This document shows, in pieces, positions 18,094 through 27,443 of a stretch of 64,000 nt of DNA. The position numbers and the translations under genes were made by a program. Location: assembly GCA_020161065.1 (NCBI GenBank), contig JAIUPH010000013.1, forward strand, positions 1 through 64,000. Direction: 5' to 3'. Source of the stretch: Pseudomonadota bacterium (GTDB lineage Bacteria > Pseudomonadota > Gammaproteobacteria > Burkholderiales > Burkholderiaceae_C). Below the pieces are notes generated by a model that searched no databases, had not been told where the DNA came from, and saw only the letters and a program-made list of their open reading frames with translations. Position 1 is the stretch's first letter, and the number at the start of each line of letters is the position of its first letter.

Positions 18094-19155
18094 ATGCCCA
18101 CCCTGTCGCCCGTTCGCGCCGCATGCTCGGCCTTCGCCACGCTGCTGGCGCTGCTGGCGTCGTCGGCCCCCGGCCCGGCGCGGGCGCTGAACATCCTGAT
18201 GTGCAACGACGATGGCCTGAGCGCCGCCAACGCGCGCGCCCTCAAGCAGCGCCTGGTGGCCGCGGGCCACAGCGTGGTGCTGTCGGCGCCGGCCGACAAC
18301 CAGTCGGGCACCGGCGGCGCCATCAGCTTTCTGCGCGCGGTGCCGCCGCTCACTGGCAAGGAACGCGGCGCGGTCGACCTCGGGCTGGCGGCCGGCGCGC
18401 CGGGCGTCGGCCAGGCCGGCGACGATGCCGACGTGCACTACGTCAACGGCTCGCCGGTGATGGCCTGCCTGTACGGGCTGGACATCGTCGCCCAGCGCAA
18501 GTGGAAGGCGGCGCCCGACCTGGTGATCTCGGGCCCCAACGAGGGCAACAACACCGGCATGGTCAACGTCAGCAGCGGCACCTTCTCGAACATGATGTAC
18601 GCGGTGAACCGCGGCCTGCCCGCGCTGGCCGTCAGCCATGCCAGCGGCCGCCAGGTGAAGTGGCAGGCCGACCTGCCGGCCACGCACCCGGCCTTCGAGG
18701 TGGCCGACATCGCCGTGCGGCTGGTGGCCGCGCTCGACGCCGGCCGCCGGCCCGGCAGCCCGCTGCTGCCGCGCGGCGTGGGCCTCAACGTCAACGTGCC
18801 CGCCTTCGCCGAGGGCACGGCCAAGGCCTTGCCTTTCAGGATGACGCAGATCGGCACCGCCACCGAATACATCCCCGCCTTCGTCGAGCGCCTGGCCGAC
18901 GTGCCGGCCGCGGCCGCCCGCGGCGCCAAGCCCGGCGACCAGGGCATCACCATCGTCAAGGGCGGCAGCGTGCTGCCCAGCGGCAGCCGCATTCCGGCCG
19001 ACCCGTCGCCGGACTCGGAGCAGAACGTGATCGACCAGCGCAACGCCGTCACCATCACGCCGGTGGAAGGCGCGCCCGACGCGCGGCCGGCCAACCGCGA
19101 CGCGGTACGCACGCTACTGAACGCGCTGTTCGAGCCCGCCGCGACGCCGAAGTGA
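18094..19155 (+). CDS. Exported SurE-like 5'/3'-nucleotidase or phosphatase
   Basis: 353 residues with an N-terminal signal peptide (cleavage near ARA|LN, residue 31) followed by the SurE fold. Metal-site landmarks are CNDDG (37-41), NQSGTGGAIS and the SGPNEGNNTG loop. Cytoplasmic SurE is about 250 residues; the extra C-terminal region and the leader place this one in the periplasm or outside. GGAGGAGA precedes the ATG. It follows the CrtC-like gene by 113 bp with a weak GC hairpin (CCGCC-ATCC-GGCGG, 18009-18022) between. It could dephosphorylate a substrate before uptake; that is speculation. Confidence 0.88.
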   Translation: MPTLSPVRAACSAFATLLALLASSAPGPARALNILMCNDDGLSAANARALKQRLVAAGHSVVLSAPADNQSGTGGAISFLRAVPPLTGKERGAVDLGLAAGAPGVGQAGDDADVHYVNGSPVMACLYGLDIVAQRKWKAAPDLVISGPNEGNNTGMVNVSSGTFSNMMYAVNRGLPALAVSHASGRQVKWQADLPATHPAFEVADIAVRLVAALDAGRRPGSPLLPRGVGLNVNVPAFAEGTAKALPFRMTQIGTATEYIPAFVERLADVPAAAARGAKPGDQGITIVKGGSVLPSGSRIPADPSPDSEQNVIDQRNAVTITPVEGAPDARPANRDAVRTLLNALFEPAATPK

Positions 19156-19191
19156 ACGGCGCGCCCTGAGTCGGTGGCGGCGGCGGTGGCC

Positions 19192-19883
19192 TCAGAACGC
19201 CAGCGCCGCGCGGTGCCGCTCGCTGTCGATGTCTTCGGTGCGGCCGCGGTCGATGATCTCGCCCTTGGACATCACGACGAAGCGCTGCGTCGTGCGGCGC
19301 ACCAGGTTCAGGTGCTGCTCGACCACCAGCACGCCGGTGCCGGCGTCGCGGATCTTGTTGAAGGTGCTGACCAGCTCGTCCACCAGCACCGGCGACAGGC
19401 CTTCGGTCGGCTCGTCGAGCAGGATCACCTTGGGGTTGCCCAGCAGCGCGCGGCCCACGGCCAGCATCTGCTGCTGCCCGCCGGACAAGGCGGTGCCGAG
19501 CTTGTGGCGCCGCTCCAGCAGGATGGGGAAGAGTTCGAATACGCGCTGCAGGTTCCAGTGCCCCTTGCGGCCGGCGGCGGCGCCGAGCAGCAGGTTCTCC
19601 TGCACCGTGAGGTGCGGCAGGATCAGCCGGCCCTGCGGGCTGATGCTGACGCCATGCTTGGGCGCGGCGTAGGCCGGCAGCTTCTCGATCGGCGTGCCGC
19701 CGACGACCAGGCTGCCGCCCTTGATGGTGGTGCCGCCGAAGAAACTGTTTAGCAGCGTGGATTTTCCCGCGCCGTTCTTGCCGACCACGGCGACCGACTC
19801 GCCGGCGTCGACGTCGAGGTCGACGCCGCGCAGGACCACGCTCTTGCCGTAGCCGGCGGTCAAGCCGCGAATCGAGAGAAAGC

Positions 19884-19887
<4 letters not shown>
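19192..19887 (-). CDS. LIV-type ABC transporter ATP-binding protein (LivF class), second importer
   Basis: 231-residue ATPase: Walker A GKNGAGKS (Lys replaces the usual Ser/Pro at position 2), signature LSGGQQQ, Walker B VILLDEPTEGLSP, LVVEQH. Last gene of the complete importer operon 23690-19192. The ATGA overlap with livG fixes the ATG at 19887. It converges on the SurE-like gene with a 36-bp gap showing no clear terminator. Confidence 0.93.
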
Positions 19888-20582
<695 letters not shown>

Positions 20583-21593
20583 TCACTGCCTCCGGCGGAA
20601 CAGCTTGAGCAGGAAGCCCATCGCCCCCTGCGGGAAGGCGGCGATCATCACCACCACCGCGATGCCGGTCAGCAACTCCAGGTAGCCGGTGGCGCCGAAG
20701 GCGTCCTGGCCCCAGGTGTAGAGCAGCGCGCCCAGCAGCGGGCCGCCGACCGTGGCGCCGCCGCCCACCAGCATGGCCACCAGCGCGTGGCCGCCGGTGG
20801 CGAAGTCCAGCAGCTCGGGCGAGGCGAAGGCCGAGTGCAAGGCCATCAACAGCCCGGCGATGCTGACGATGAAGGCCGACAGCACGAAGGCCAGCAGCCG
20901 CGGCCAGACGGTGTCGAAGCCCGAGAAGCGCATGCGCTCCTCGTTGGCCTGCGTGGCGCGCAGCACCTGGCCGAAGCGCGAGTGCGCGGCGCGCCAGGCG
21001 ATGAACATCACCGCGCACAAGGCCACCCAGGCCAGCGGCCAGAAGCTGGCGGCCTTGGACAGTGCCGCCGCGTTCAGGCCGAACAGGCTGCCGCTCAACG
21101 TCATCGTCAGCCCGTCGTCGCCGCCGGTGAGCGGGCGCAGCGCCTGCAGCGTGGCGGCCGACTTGAGCATCTGCGCCAGCGCCAGCGTCAGCATCGCGAA
21201 CGGCAGCGGCCGCGCGCGCACCACCAGCGCGCCGGTCAGCGCCGCGAAGGCCGTGCTGCCCAGCAGCGCCAGCGCGGCGGCGGCCGGCAGCGCCAGGTTC
21301 AGGTGGTTGCTGAAGATGCCCAGCAGATAGGCGGGCAGCCCGATGAACGCCGCCACGCCGAACATCACCAGCCCGCACTGGTGCATCAGAAAGCCGATGC
21401 CCACCGCGGCGATGCCCAGCACGATGCCGTTGATCAGCAGCCCGAGGTGGAAGCCGCTGGTCAGCACCATCGGCACGAAGAGGCCCAGCACAGTCACCCC
21501 GACGAACACGCCCCAGGCGCGCCAGCGGCGGCCCGCCGGCGCGGCGGCGGCCGGCAGCGGCGCGGTCTTGGTCATCGTCGCCACCGCGTCCAT
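20583..21593 (-). CDS. LIV-type ABC transporter permease (LivM class), second importer
   Basis: 336-residue polytopic membrane protein with family motifs MHQCGLVMFGVAAFIGLPAY (N-terminal third) and MLVGGGATVGGPLLGA (C-terminal third). About ten hydrophobic segments are visible. The ATG at 21593 (MDAVATMTK) overlaps the livH stop by one base, which decides the start; another Met six codons later is possible. Compared with the LivM at 9448-10389 the sequence is quite divergent, so the two importers are not a recent duplication. Confidence 0.92.
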   Translation of the reverse strand: MDAVATMTKTAPLPAAAAPAGRRWRAWGVFVGVTVLGLFVPMVLTSGFHLGLLINGIVLGIAAVGIGFLMHQCGLVMFGVAAFIGLPAYLLGIFSNHLNLALPAAAALALLGSTAFAALTGALVVRARPLPFAMLTLALAQMLKSAATLQALRPLTGGDDGLTMTLSGSLFGLNAAALSKAASFWPLAWVALCAVMFIAWRAAHSRFGQVLRATQANEERMRFSGFDTVWPRLLAFVLSAFIVSIAGLLMALHSAFASPELLDFATGGHALVAMLVGGGATVGGPLLGALLYTWGQDAFGATGYLELLTGIAVVVMIAAFPQGAMGFLLKLFRRRQ

Positions 21594-22465
21594 CACGCCA
21601 CCCGCCCGCGGCCGAAGCCCTGCGGCCGCCACAGCAGCACGCCGAACAGCAGCAGGTACGGCGCCAGCACCGCCAGCGACGGGAACAGCACCGTGCCGAT
21701 GACCTGGATGAAGCCGTAGACCAGCGCCGCGGCAATGGCGCCGCCGATGCTGCCCAGCCCGCCGACGACGACGACGATCAAGCAACTGATCAGGATGCTG
21801 GCGCCCATGCCGGGGTCGACCGAGAGGTAAGGCCCGGCCAGCACGCCGGCCAGCCCGGCGAAGGCGATGCCCAGGCACACCACCAGCAGGCTCAAGCGGT
21901 CGGTGTTGACGCCCATCATCCGCGCCACGTGCGGCTGCTGGCTGACGGCGCGCGTGTACATGCCGCTCCTGGTGAACTTCAGCCAGCCGGCCAGCGCCAG
22001 GCAGGTGCCGAAGCCCACCGCGATGAGGAACAGCCGGTACGCCGGGTACATGGTGCCGAACAACTGCACCGAGCCGGCCAGCACCGGCGGCGGCTCCACC
22101 GACAACGGCACCGTGCCCCAGACCTTGTGCACCGCCGGGCCGATGATCAGCGCCAGCCCGAAGGTGACCAGCGCCACGTCCATGTGCGAGCGCTTCTGCA
22201 GCGGGCGCAGCACCGCCAGCTCGAACACCGCGCCCACCACGGCCAGCAGCAGCGGCACGACGATCAATGCGGCCCAGAAGCCCAGCAGCTTGCCGACCGA
22301 ATAGCCGGCGTAGGCGCCCAGCATGTAGAAGGCGCCGTGGCCGAAGTTCATCACGTCGCGCAGGCCGAAGATCAAGGCCAGGCCGCTGGCCAGGATGGTC
22401 AGCAGCGAGGCCAGCGCCAGCGCGTTGGCGAGCTGCGCGACGCTGAAGAGTTGCGACCAGTCCAC
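21593..22465 (-). CDS. LIV-type ABC transporter permease (LivH class), second importer
   Basis: 290-residue permease: LASGLALIFGLRDVMNFGHGAFY is the LivH signature, and VVVVGGLGSIGGAIAAA the C-terminal one. About eight membrane spans. The GTG start at 22465 has a CGGAAG-like ribosome site. It lies 22 bp after the binding-protein gene, forming the permease with LivM. Confidence 0.92.
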   Translation of the reverse strand: MDWSQLFSVAQLANALALASLLTILASGLALIFGLRDVMNFGHGAFYMLGAYAGYSVGKLLGFWAALIVVPLLLAVVGAVFELAVLRPLQKRSHMDVALVTFGLALIIGPAVHKVWGTVPLSVEPPPVLAGSVQLFGTMYPAYRLFLIAVGFGTCLALAGWLKFTRSGMYTRAVSQQPHVARMMGVNTDRLSLLVVCLGIAFAGLAGVLAGPYLSVDPGMGASILISCLIVVVVGGLGSIGGAIAAALVYGFIQVIGTVLFPSLAVLAPYLLLFGVLLWRPQGFGRGRVA

Positions 22466-22487
22466 GTCGGGGCGCTTCCGGTCGGCC

Positions 22488-23690
22488 TCAGCTCGATGCC
22501 TTGCACTCGGGGCTGGCCGGCGGATAGATCTCCGGCCCCGACTTCAGCACCTTCATCTGGAAGATGTTCTTGCCGCCCGGCCCCTTCACCACCTGCGCCA
22601 TGCCGTGCTGGCGGATCAGCTGGTGGTCGGCGGCGCGCATCTCCACGTTGCCGAAGATGGTGTCGATCTTCAGCCCCTCCAGCGCCTTGCGCACCTTGGC
22701 CGGGTCGGCCGAGCCGGCCTTGACGACACCGGCGCGGAAGGCCTCCAGCGCCACCATCAGGTCAGCGTCGGTGTAGAACGGGCGCCGCTTGGCAATGCGC
22801 TCGAAGTCCTGCACGTACTTCTGGTTGCGCGCGCCGGGCAGTTCGGGCGTCCAGCTCAGCGTGTTGTAGACGCCCAGCACGTTGTCGCCGTGCGATTCAA
22901 GCTGGAAGTCGGTGGCGAAGCCGTTGCCCAGCACCAGCTTGTACTTGTCGAACAGGCCGAACTGGCGCGACTGCTTGGCGAAGCTCTGGCCATCGCTCAT
23001 GTACAGCGTGACCACCAGCGCGTCGGCCGGCTTGGACAGCTGGGAGATGTAGCTGCCGAAATCGGTGGTGCCCTGCGGCGAGAACAGGTTCTGCTGCACG
23101 CTGCCGCCCAGGCCGCCGACCAGCTCGCCGAAGGCCTTGGAAAAGCTCTGGCCGGCGGCGTAGTCCACCGAGATCAGGTTCCAGGTCTTGGCGCCGCTGC
23201 CCTTGACGAACTCCTGCATCATCCGCGTGCTCAAGGCATCGGGCGTGTTGACGCGGAAGTAGTTCGGCGCGCAAGACTTGGTCATCAAGTCGTTACTCTG
23301 CGCGTAGTGGTCGATCTGCAGCACGTTCAGCGAATCGAGCTTGGGCACCAGCGCCAGCGAATGCGAGCTTTGCGTCTGCCCCAGGATCACCGAGACGCCG
23401 CCCTGCTGCGCCAGCTTGGTGGCTGCGGCCACGGCCGCCGCCGGCGTGCCGCTGTGCGCCTGGATCACCAGCTCCAGCTTGCGCCCGCCAGCGCCGCCCT
23501 CGGCGTTGAGCATTTCGACCGCCGCCTTGGCGCCCGACTCCATCAGCCCGGCGTAGGTGGCGAAAGGGCCGCTGTCGATCAGCAGCAGCCCCACCTTGAT
23601 GGGGCCGCCGGCCGGCTGCGCGAAGGCCAGCGGGGCGGCCAGGGCCAGGGTGGCGGCGGCGCCGAAGGCGCGGCGGGTGAAGCCAGGCAT
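22488..23690 (-). CDS. Periplasmic substrate-binding protein of the second LIV/HAAT importer
   Basis: 400-residue receptor. The N-terminus FTRRAFG followed by a hydrophobic stretch resembles a Tat leader (RR at 6-7, cleavage near AFA|Q, 24), though the motif is incomplete, so Sec export is possible. The fold begins IKVGLLLIDSG. The C-terminal VEMRAADHQ..R segment matches the binding protein at 2730-3908, implying related ligands, while the 11355 protein differs. GGAGACGACCCC precedes the ATG. Two operator-like palindromes lie 35-72 bp upstream, placing uptake under the same control as the catabolic genes. Confidence 0.92.
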   Translation of the reverse strand: MPGFTRRAFGAAATLALAAPLAFAQPAGGPIKVGLLLIDSGPFATYAGLMESGAKAAVEMLNAEGGAGGRKLELVIQAHSGTPAAAVAAATKLAQQGGVSVILGQTQSSHSLALVPKLDSLNVLQIDHYAQSNDLMTKSCAPNYFRVNTPDALSTRMMQEFVKGSGAKTWNLISVDYAAGQSFSKAFGELVGGLGGSVQQNLFSPQGTTDFGSYISQLSKPADALVVTLYMSDGQSFAKQSRQFGLFDKYKLVLGNGFATDFQLESHGDNVLGVYNTLSWTPELPGARNQKYVQDFERIAKRRPFYTDADLMVALEAFRAGVVKAGSADPAKVRKALEGLKIDTIFGNVEMRAADHQLIRQHGMAQVVKGPGGKNIFQMKVLKSGPEIYPPASPECKASS

Positions 23691-23724
23691 GGGGTCGTCT
23701 CCTTCAAAGGTGCGTCGGCTATTA

Positions 23725-23738
23725 ATGCACTAGCGTAC
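23725..23738. promoter_or_regulatory. Operator-like palindrome, site 4a
   Basis: ATGCAC-TA-GCGTAC, 10 of 12 matches to GTACRC-N2-GYGTAC, 35 bp upstream of the importer operon start at 23690. It is paired with site 4b, whose 14-mer starts 24 bp further on. This is the only tandem pair upstream of a single start. Confidence 0.7.
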
Positions 23739-23748
23739 GGTATGGGTC

Positions 23749-23762
23749 GTAGACTAGCGCAA
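23749..23762. promoter_or_regulatory. Operator-like palindrome, site 4b
   Basis: GTAGAC-TA-GCGCAA, 9 of 12 matches, the weakest of the set but in phase with site 4a (24-bp centre-to-centre, a little over two helical turns). Two dimers on the same face could bind cooperatively. Confidence 0.5.
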
Positions 23763-23835
23763 TGGCCGCCGCTGTCAACGGGGGCCGACCCTGGCGCGGC
23801 CCCCCGCGGCGGGTCACGCCAGCTGTGAACGGCGA

Positions 23836-24309
23836 TCAGCCCTCCCGGCCGCTGGACATTTCGGCGAACAGCGGCCGCGGCGAATGCTTGAGTTCGAGGT
23901 CCACCTCGGCGCGCATCGCCTGCAGCAGCAGCGCCTCGATGCGCGCGCGGCGCTCGGCGTCCAGCGCCGCGCCGGCCTCGCCATCCAGCCACTGCATCAC
24001 CGATTGCAGCGCGCGGTTGCCTTCGTCGCGCCGCGCCAGCAGCTCGGCCGCCGGCGCAGCGGCGGGCAGTGGCGCTGTGGGCAGCGGCACGCCGACCAGC
24101 GGGCGCAAGGCGTCCAGCGCCCGCTGCTGGGCGGCGATCTGCTGCAGCAGAAAGCCGGCCGACCAGTCGGCGCGCACCTTGAAGGTGTTGAGCACGTTGA
24201 TCACGCCGAACACCTGGCCGCGCGCGAACTCGTCGTCCAGCCGGCTCAGCACCTCGGTGCGCAGCGTCGCGCACAGGCCGTCGATCAGGCGGGGAAAGCT
24301 GTTGTTCAT
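23836..24309 (-). CDS. Small helical protein of unknown function, coupled to an APH-type kinase
   Basis: 157 residues, not recognised. It is predicted mainly alpha-helical, soluble, without signal or membrane segments. A Pro/Ala-rich linker (about 75-88) separates two helical halves. The start overlaps the kinase stop as ATGA, so production is tied to the kinase. In the levulinate (lva) pathway a small unrecognised protein, LvaB, is needed by the kinase LvaA; the present protein occupies the same position but is longer, so a similar accessory role is only an analogy. Last gene of the ACAD-kinase-small protein operon. Confidence 0.75.
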   Translation of the reverse strand: MNNSFPRLIDGLCATLRTEVLSRLDDEFARGQVFGVINVLNTFKVRADWSAGFLLQQIAAQQRALDALRPLVGVPLPTAPLPAAAPAAELLARRDEGNRALQSVMQWLDGEAGAALDAERRARIEALLLQAMRAEVDLELKHSPRPLFAEMSSGREG

Positions 24310-25328
24310 GCCTTGACCTCCCCGGCTTCGATCGTCTTCACCATCTGCCGCAAACAGGTGGCGATCTGGCTGCCCATCGCCGGCATGCGCAGGTCGTTGA
24401 AGCGCCCTTCCTCGAAGCAGCGCGCCGCCGCCATGTGCGTGGCCGCCAGCTTCAGCAGCGAGAAGGCCTGGTAGTAGCGCACCGAGGCCATGTCCACCGT
24501 GATGCCGGCCTGCTGCGCATAGCGGCCGTAGAAGCGCTCGGGCTCGGCCAGCCGGCCGATGTAGGGCGTGCCGCCCTTGTACATGGGCATGCTGGCCCAG
24601 GCCAGGTCTTCGTGCGGGTCGCCCAGGTGCACGAGTTCCCAGTCGAGGATCGCGGTGATCGCGCCATCCTGCTGCAGGAAGTTGCCGGTGCGGTAGTCGC
24701 CGTGGACGATGGTGACGCGCGGGGCGCGCGGGCAATGGCTTTTCAGCCAGCGCAGGCCCCAGTCGGCCAGCGGATAGGGGCGCATCTGCCAGCGGCGGAT
24801 CAGCGCTTCCCAGGTCTGCACGCTGCGCAAGGCGGCGTTGTCTTCGTCCACGTCACCGGCCATGGCGGCGATCGGCTGGCCGCGCCAGTCGGCGCGGTGC
24901 AGCGCGGCCAGGCAGTCGATGAACTGGTTGGCCAGGCGGATGCGCAAGCCCTCTTCCAGCGGCGGTTCGGTCGGCGCCACCCAGGGCACCACCGCCTCGC
25001 CCTCGGCCTTGTCGCTGAACAGGAAGGGCGCGCCCAGGATCGCGGGGTCGTCGCTGTGCCAGAAGGCGCGCGGCAGCGGCACGCCACTGCCTTGCAGCGA
25101 CTGCATGGCCATCACCTGCGGGCCGGCGCTGTAGGGCGCGAACAGACCATCGTCCGGACCCAAACGCAGGATCAGTTCCCGGTCGTCCACCGGCACCAGG
25201 AAGGTCAGCCACGAGAAGCCGACCGGAAAGCGCTTGATGCGGCCGATGCGCGGCGCGCGGCCCATCTGCGCGGCGAGATAGCGGCCGATGCGCTCGGTCA
25301 GGGCTTCGTCGCTGCCGATCGTGCTCAT
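24306..25328 (-). CDS. APH-family phosphotransferase (ACAD10/LvaA-like)
   Basis: 340-residue kinase-fold protein. The catalytic loop IVHGDYRTGNF (Brenner-type HGD..N) and the metal-binding DWELVHLGDPHEDLAW are intact. Family members beside acyl-CoA dehydrogenases, such as LvaA and the kinase domain of ACAD10/11, phosphorylate 4-hydroxyacyl-CoA so that the ACAD-like partner can eliminate phosphate. Here the ACAD gene is 25 bp upstream, favouring that role over antibiotic resistance. The ATG at 25328 is used; a GTG at 25340 adds MADE and is possible. Confidence 0.87.
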   Translation of the reverse strand: MSTIGSDEALTERIGRYLAAQMGRAPRIGRIKRFPVGFSWLTFLVPVDDRELILRLGPDDGLFAPYSAGPQVMAMQSLQGSGVPLPRAFWHSDDPAILGAPFLFSDKAEGEAVVPWVAPTEPPLEEGLRIRLANQFIDCLAALHRADWRGQPIAAMAGDVDEDNAALRSVQTWEALIRRWQMRPYPLADWGLRWLKSHCPRAPRVTIVHGDYRTGNFLQQDGAITAILDWELVHLGDPHEDLAWASMPMYKGGTPYIGRLAEPERFYGRYAQQAGITVDMASVRYYQAFSLLKLAATHMAAARCFEEGRFNDLRMPAMGSQIATCLRQMVKTIEAGEVKA

Positions 25329-25353
25329 CTCGTCAGCCACGCCGGCCTTCGCT

Positions 25354-26502
25354 TCAATACTGCACGGCGGTGCGGCCGATGCGCTCGCGCGCGATGATCA
25401 GCTTCATCACCGCGGCGGTGCCGTCGCCGATCTCCAGCCCCATCACGTCGCGCAGGCGCTGCTGGTGCGGCAGGTCCTTGCTCCAGCCGTAGTGGCCGAA
25501 GGTCAGCAGGCATTGGTGGATCACGTCGACCGCGAACTTCGGCCCCATCCACTTGCACATCGCCGCTTCCTTGGTGTGCGGCAGCGCGGCATCGCGCAAG
25601 GCCAGCGTGTGGTAGCAGAGCTGGCGGATCGCCTCGATCTGCGATTCGCCTTCCGAGAGCGGAAAGGTCACGCCCTGGAACTGCCCGATCGGCCGCCCGA
25701 AAGCCTCGCGCTCCTTCGTGTAGGCCCAGGCTTCGTCGAGGCTGGCCTGCGCGGCGCCGCAGGCCTGCAGGCCGATCAGCGCGCGGCTGTAGTCGAAGCC
25801 CTGCATCACCTGCGTGAAGCCCTTGCCCTCGTCGCCGAGGCGGTGGTCCAGCGGAATGCGCACGTCGTCGAAGAAGACCTGGCCGCGGCCGATGACGGCG
25901 CTGCCCAGGTCGTCGAACTTCAGCGTCTGGATGCCCGGCGTCGAGGCCGGCACGAAGAAGGCGCTGACGCCCTTGGCGCCTTCGTCCGGCTTGCCGGTGC
26001 GCGCGAAGATCAGGTAGGCGTCGGCGCGGTCGGCGAAGGTGATGCTGGTCTTCTCGCCGTTGAGCACGTAATGGTCGCCATCCCTGCGCGCCTTCAACTG
26101 CAGGTTGGACGCATCCGAACCGCCGCGCGGCTCGGTCAGGCAGATGGCGACCACGGCTTCGCCGCGCACCATCTTCGGCACCCAGAGGTCGCGCACCGCC
26201 GGCTGCGCATGGCGGATGAGGATGGCGCCGTTGAGCGAGATGCCCACCGGCACCGCGCTGACGTTGAAGTCGCCCCAGGCCAGCGCCTCGACGACCAGCC
26301 CGGTGGTCACGCCGTCCAGCCCCATGCCGCCCTGGGCCTCGGGCAGGTCCATGCCCAGCAGGCCCAGTTCGCCCATCTGGCGCACCAGGCCGCGGTCGAG
26401 GATGCCGTCGCGGTCGCGCTGCTGGTAGCCGGGCAGCAGCACCTCGCGCGCGAAGCGCCGGGCCGATTCGATCAGGGCTTGCTGGTCGTCGTTCAGGATC
26501 AT
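25354..26502 (-). CDS. Acyl-CoA dehydrogenase family protein
   Basis: 382-residue FAD enzyme: LTEPRGGSD (FAD/substrate loop) and the C-terminal GDGTAAVMKLIIARE block. At the canonical catalytic Glu position (YEGT in MCAD) it has Asp, D360, and at the alternative IVD/LCAD Glu position it has FDYSR, so the usual glutamate base is absent from both sites. It may use Asp or act on unusual substrates such as alicyclic or phosphorylated acyl-CoAs. First gene of the ACAD-kinase-small protein operon. An operator palindrome starts 9 bp upstream of the ATG, very close. Confidence 0.9.
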   Translation of the reverse strand: MILNDDQQALIESARRFAREVLLPGYQQRDRDGILDRGLVRQMGELGLLGMDLPEAQGGMGLDGVTTGLVVEALAWGDFNVSAVPVGISLNGAILIRHAQPAVRDLWVPKMVRGEAVVAICLTEPRGGSDASNLQLKARRDGDHYVLNGEKTSITFADRADAYLIFARTGKPDEGAKGVSAFFVPASTPGIQTLKFDDLGSAVIGRGQVFFDDVRIPLDHRLGDEGKGFTQVMQGFDYSRALIGLQACGAAQASLDEAWAYTKEREAFGRPIGQFQGVTFPLSEGESQIEAIRQLCYHTLALRDAALPHTKEAAMCKWMGPKFAVDVIHQCLLTFGHYGWSKDLPHQQRLRDVMGLEIGDGTAAVMKLIIARERIGRTAVQY

Positions 26503-26511
26503 GGCCAGATC

Positions 26512-26525
26512 ATACGCTAGTGCAC
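26512..26525. promoter_or_regulatory. Operator-like palindrome, site 5
   Basis: ATACGC-TA-GTGCAC, 10 of 12 matches to GTACRC-N2-GYGTAC. It is only 9 bp from the ACAD start codon at 26502, so the transcription start is probably within or just after it. The upstream gene ends at 26543. Confidence 0.65.
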
Positions 26526-26542
26526 GATATGCGTCCTCAGGG

Positions 26543-27424
26543 TCAGTCCGGAGTGGCGGCCTTGCGCAGCAGCTGGGGCACTTCCGCGCGGTGGAAGCCC
26601 TCGAACGGCGCGTTGTTGCGCGCGGCGGCCAGCTTCCAGTAGCTGCCGCGGTTGTTGGGCGTGCCGCCGTCCACGCGCAGGCACGTGCCGGTGACGTAGG
26701 CGGCGGCCGGCGACAGCAGGTAGACGATGGCGCCCGAGATCTCGGCCTCGGTGCCGAAGCGCTGCAGCGGCACCGTGGGCGGAAACGCCAGGATCTTGGC
26801 CTGCGCCTCGGGCGTATAACGGTCGAAGCCACTGGACGCGATGCCGCCCGGCGCCACCGCGTTGACGCGCACGCCGCTGGCCGCCCATTCGCAGGCCGCC
26901 GTTTCGGTCAGCGTCAGCATGCCGCCGCGCGAGGCGCCGGAGTGCGCGAAGTCGGGCCAGCCGTGCCAGATGTCGGCAATGATGTTGACCACCGCGCCGC
27001 CATGCTCGCCGAACCACTGGTTGTAGGCCTCGCGCATGAAGATGAAGCCGCCGGTCAGGTTGTTGCGCACCACGGCCTCGAAGCCCTTGGTCGAGATGTC
27101 CTTCATCGGCGATCGGTACTGGCCGCCGGCGTTGTTGACCAGCGCGTCGATGCGGCCGTGCTGCTGCAGCACCGCGGCCACGGTCGCGCGCACCTGCGCT
27201 TCCTCGCGGATGTCGCAGGCGTGGGTGCTGGCGCGGCCGCCGTCTTGCGCGATCTCGGCGGCCACCGCGTCCAGCTTTTCCGGCGTGCGGCCGACCAGCG
27301 CGACGGTCGCGCCCAGCGACGCCAGTTCGTGCGCCGTGCAGCGGCCGATGCCGCTGCCGCCGCCGGTGACGATGACGACCTGGCCCTGGAACAGGCCGGG
27401 GCGGTAGATGCTCTGGTAAGGCAT
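26543..27424 (-). CDS. PECR/DECR-like SDR lacking the usual YxxxK
   Basis: 293-residue SDR resembling peroxisomal trans-2-enoyl-CoA reductase and 2,4-dienoyl-CoA reductase: TGGGSGIG, NNAGGQYRSP, and ACEWAASGVRVNAVAPGGI. The canonical YxxxK is replaced by HSGASR, which is normal for PECR-like proteins. It probably reduces an enoyl- or dienoyl-CoA with NADPH. The ATG at 27424 has a GGAGAA ribosome site; the frame continues upstream only to a TTG. It follows the racemase gene by 19 bp, which fits degradation of methyl-branched or polyunsaturated acyl-CoAs. Confidence 0.88.
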   Translation of the reverse strand: MPYQSIYRPGLFQGQVVIVTGGGSGIGRCTAHELASLGATVALVGRTPEKLDAVAAEIAQDGGRASTHACDIREEAQVRATVAAVLQQHGRIDALVNNAGGQYRSPMKDISTKGFEAVVRNNLTGGFIFMREAYNQWFGEHGGAVVNIIADIWHGWPDFAHSGASRGGMLTLTETAACEWAASGVRVNAVAPGGIASSGFDRYTPEAQAKILAFPPTVPLQRFGTEAEISGAIVYLLSPAAAYVTGTCLRVDGGTPNNRGSYWKLAAARNNAPFEGFHRAEVPQLLRKAATPD

Positions 27425-27443
27425 GACGTTCTTCTCCAATGGA

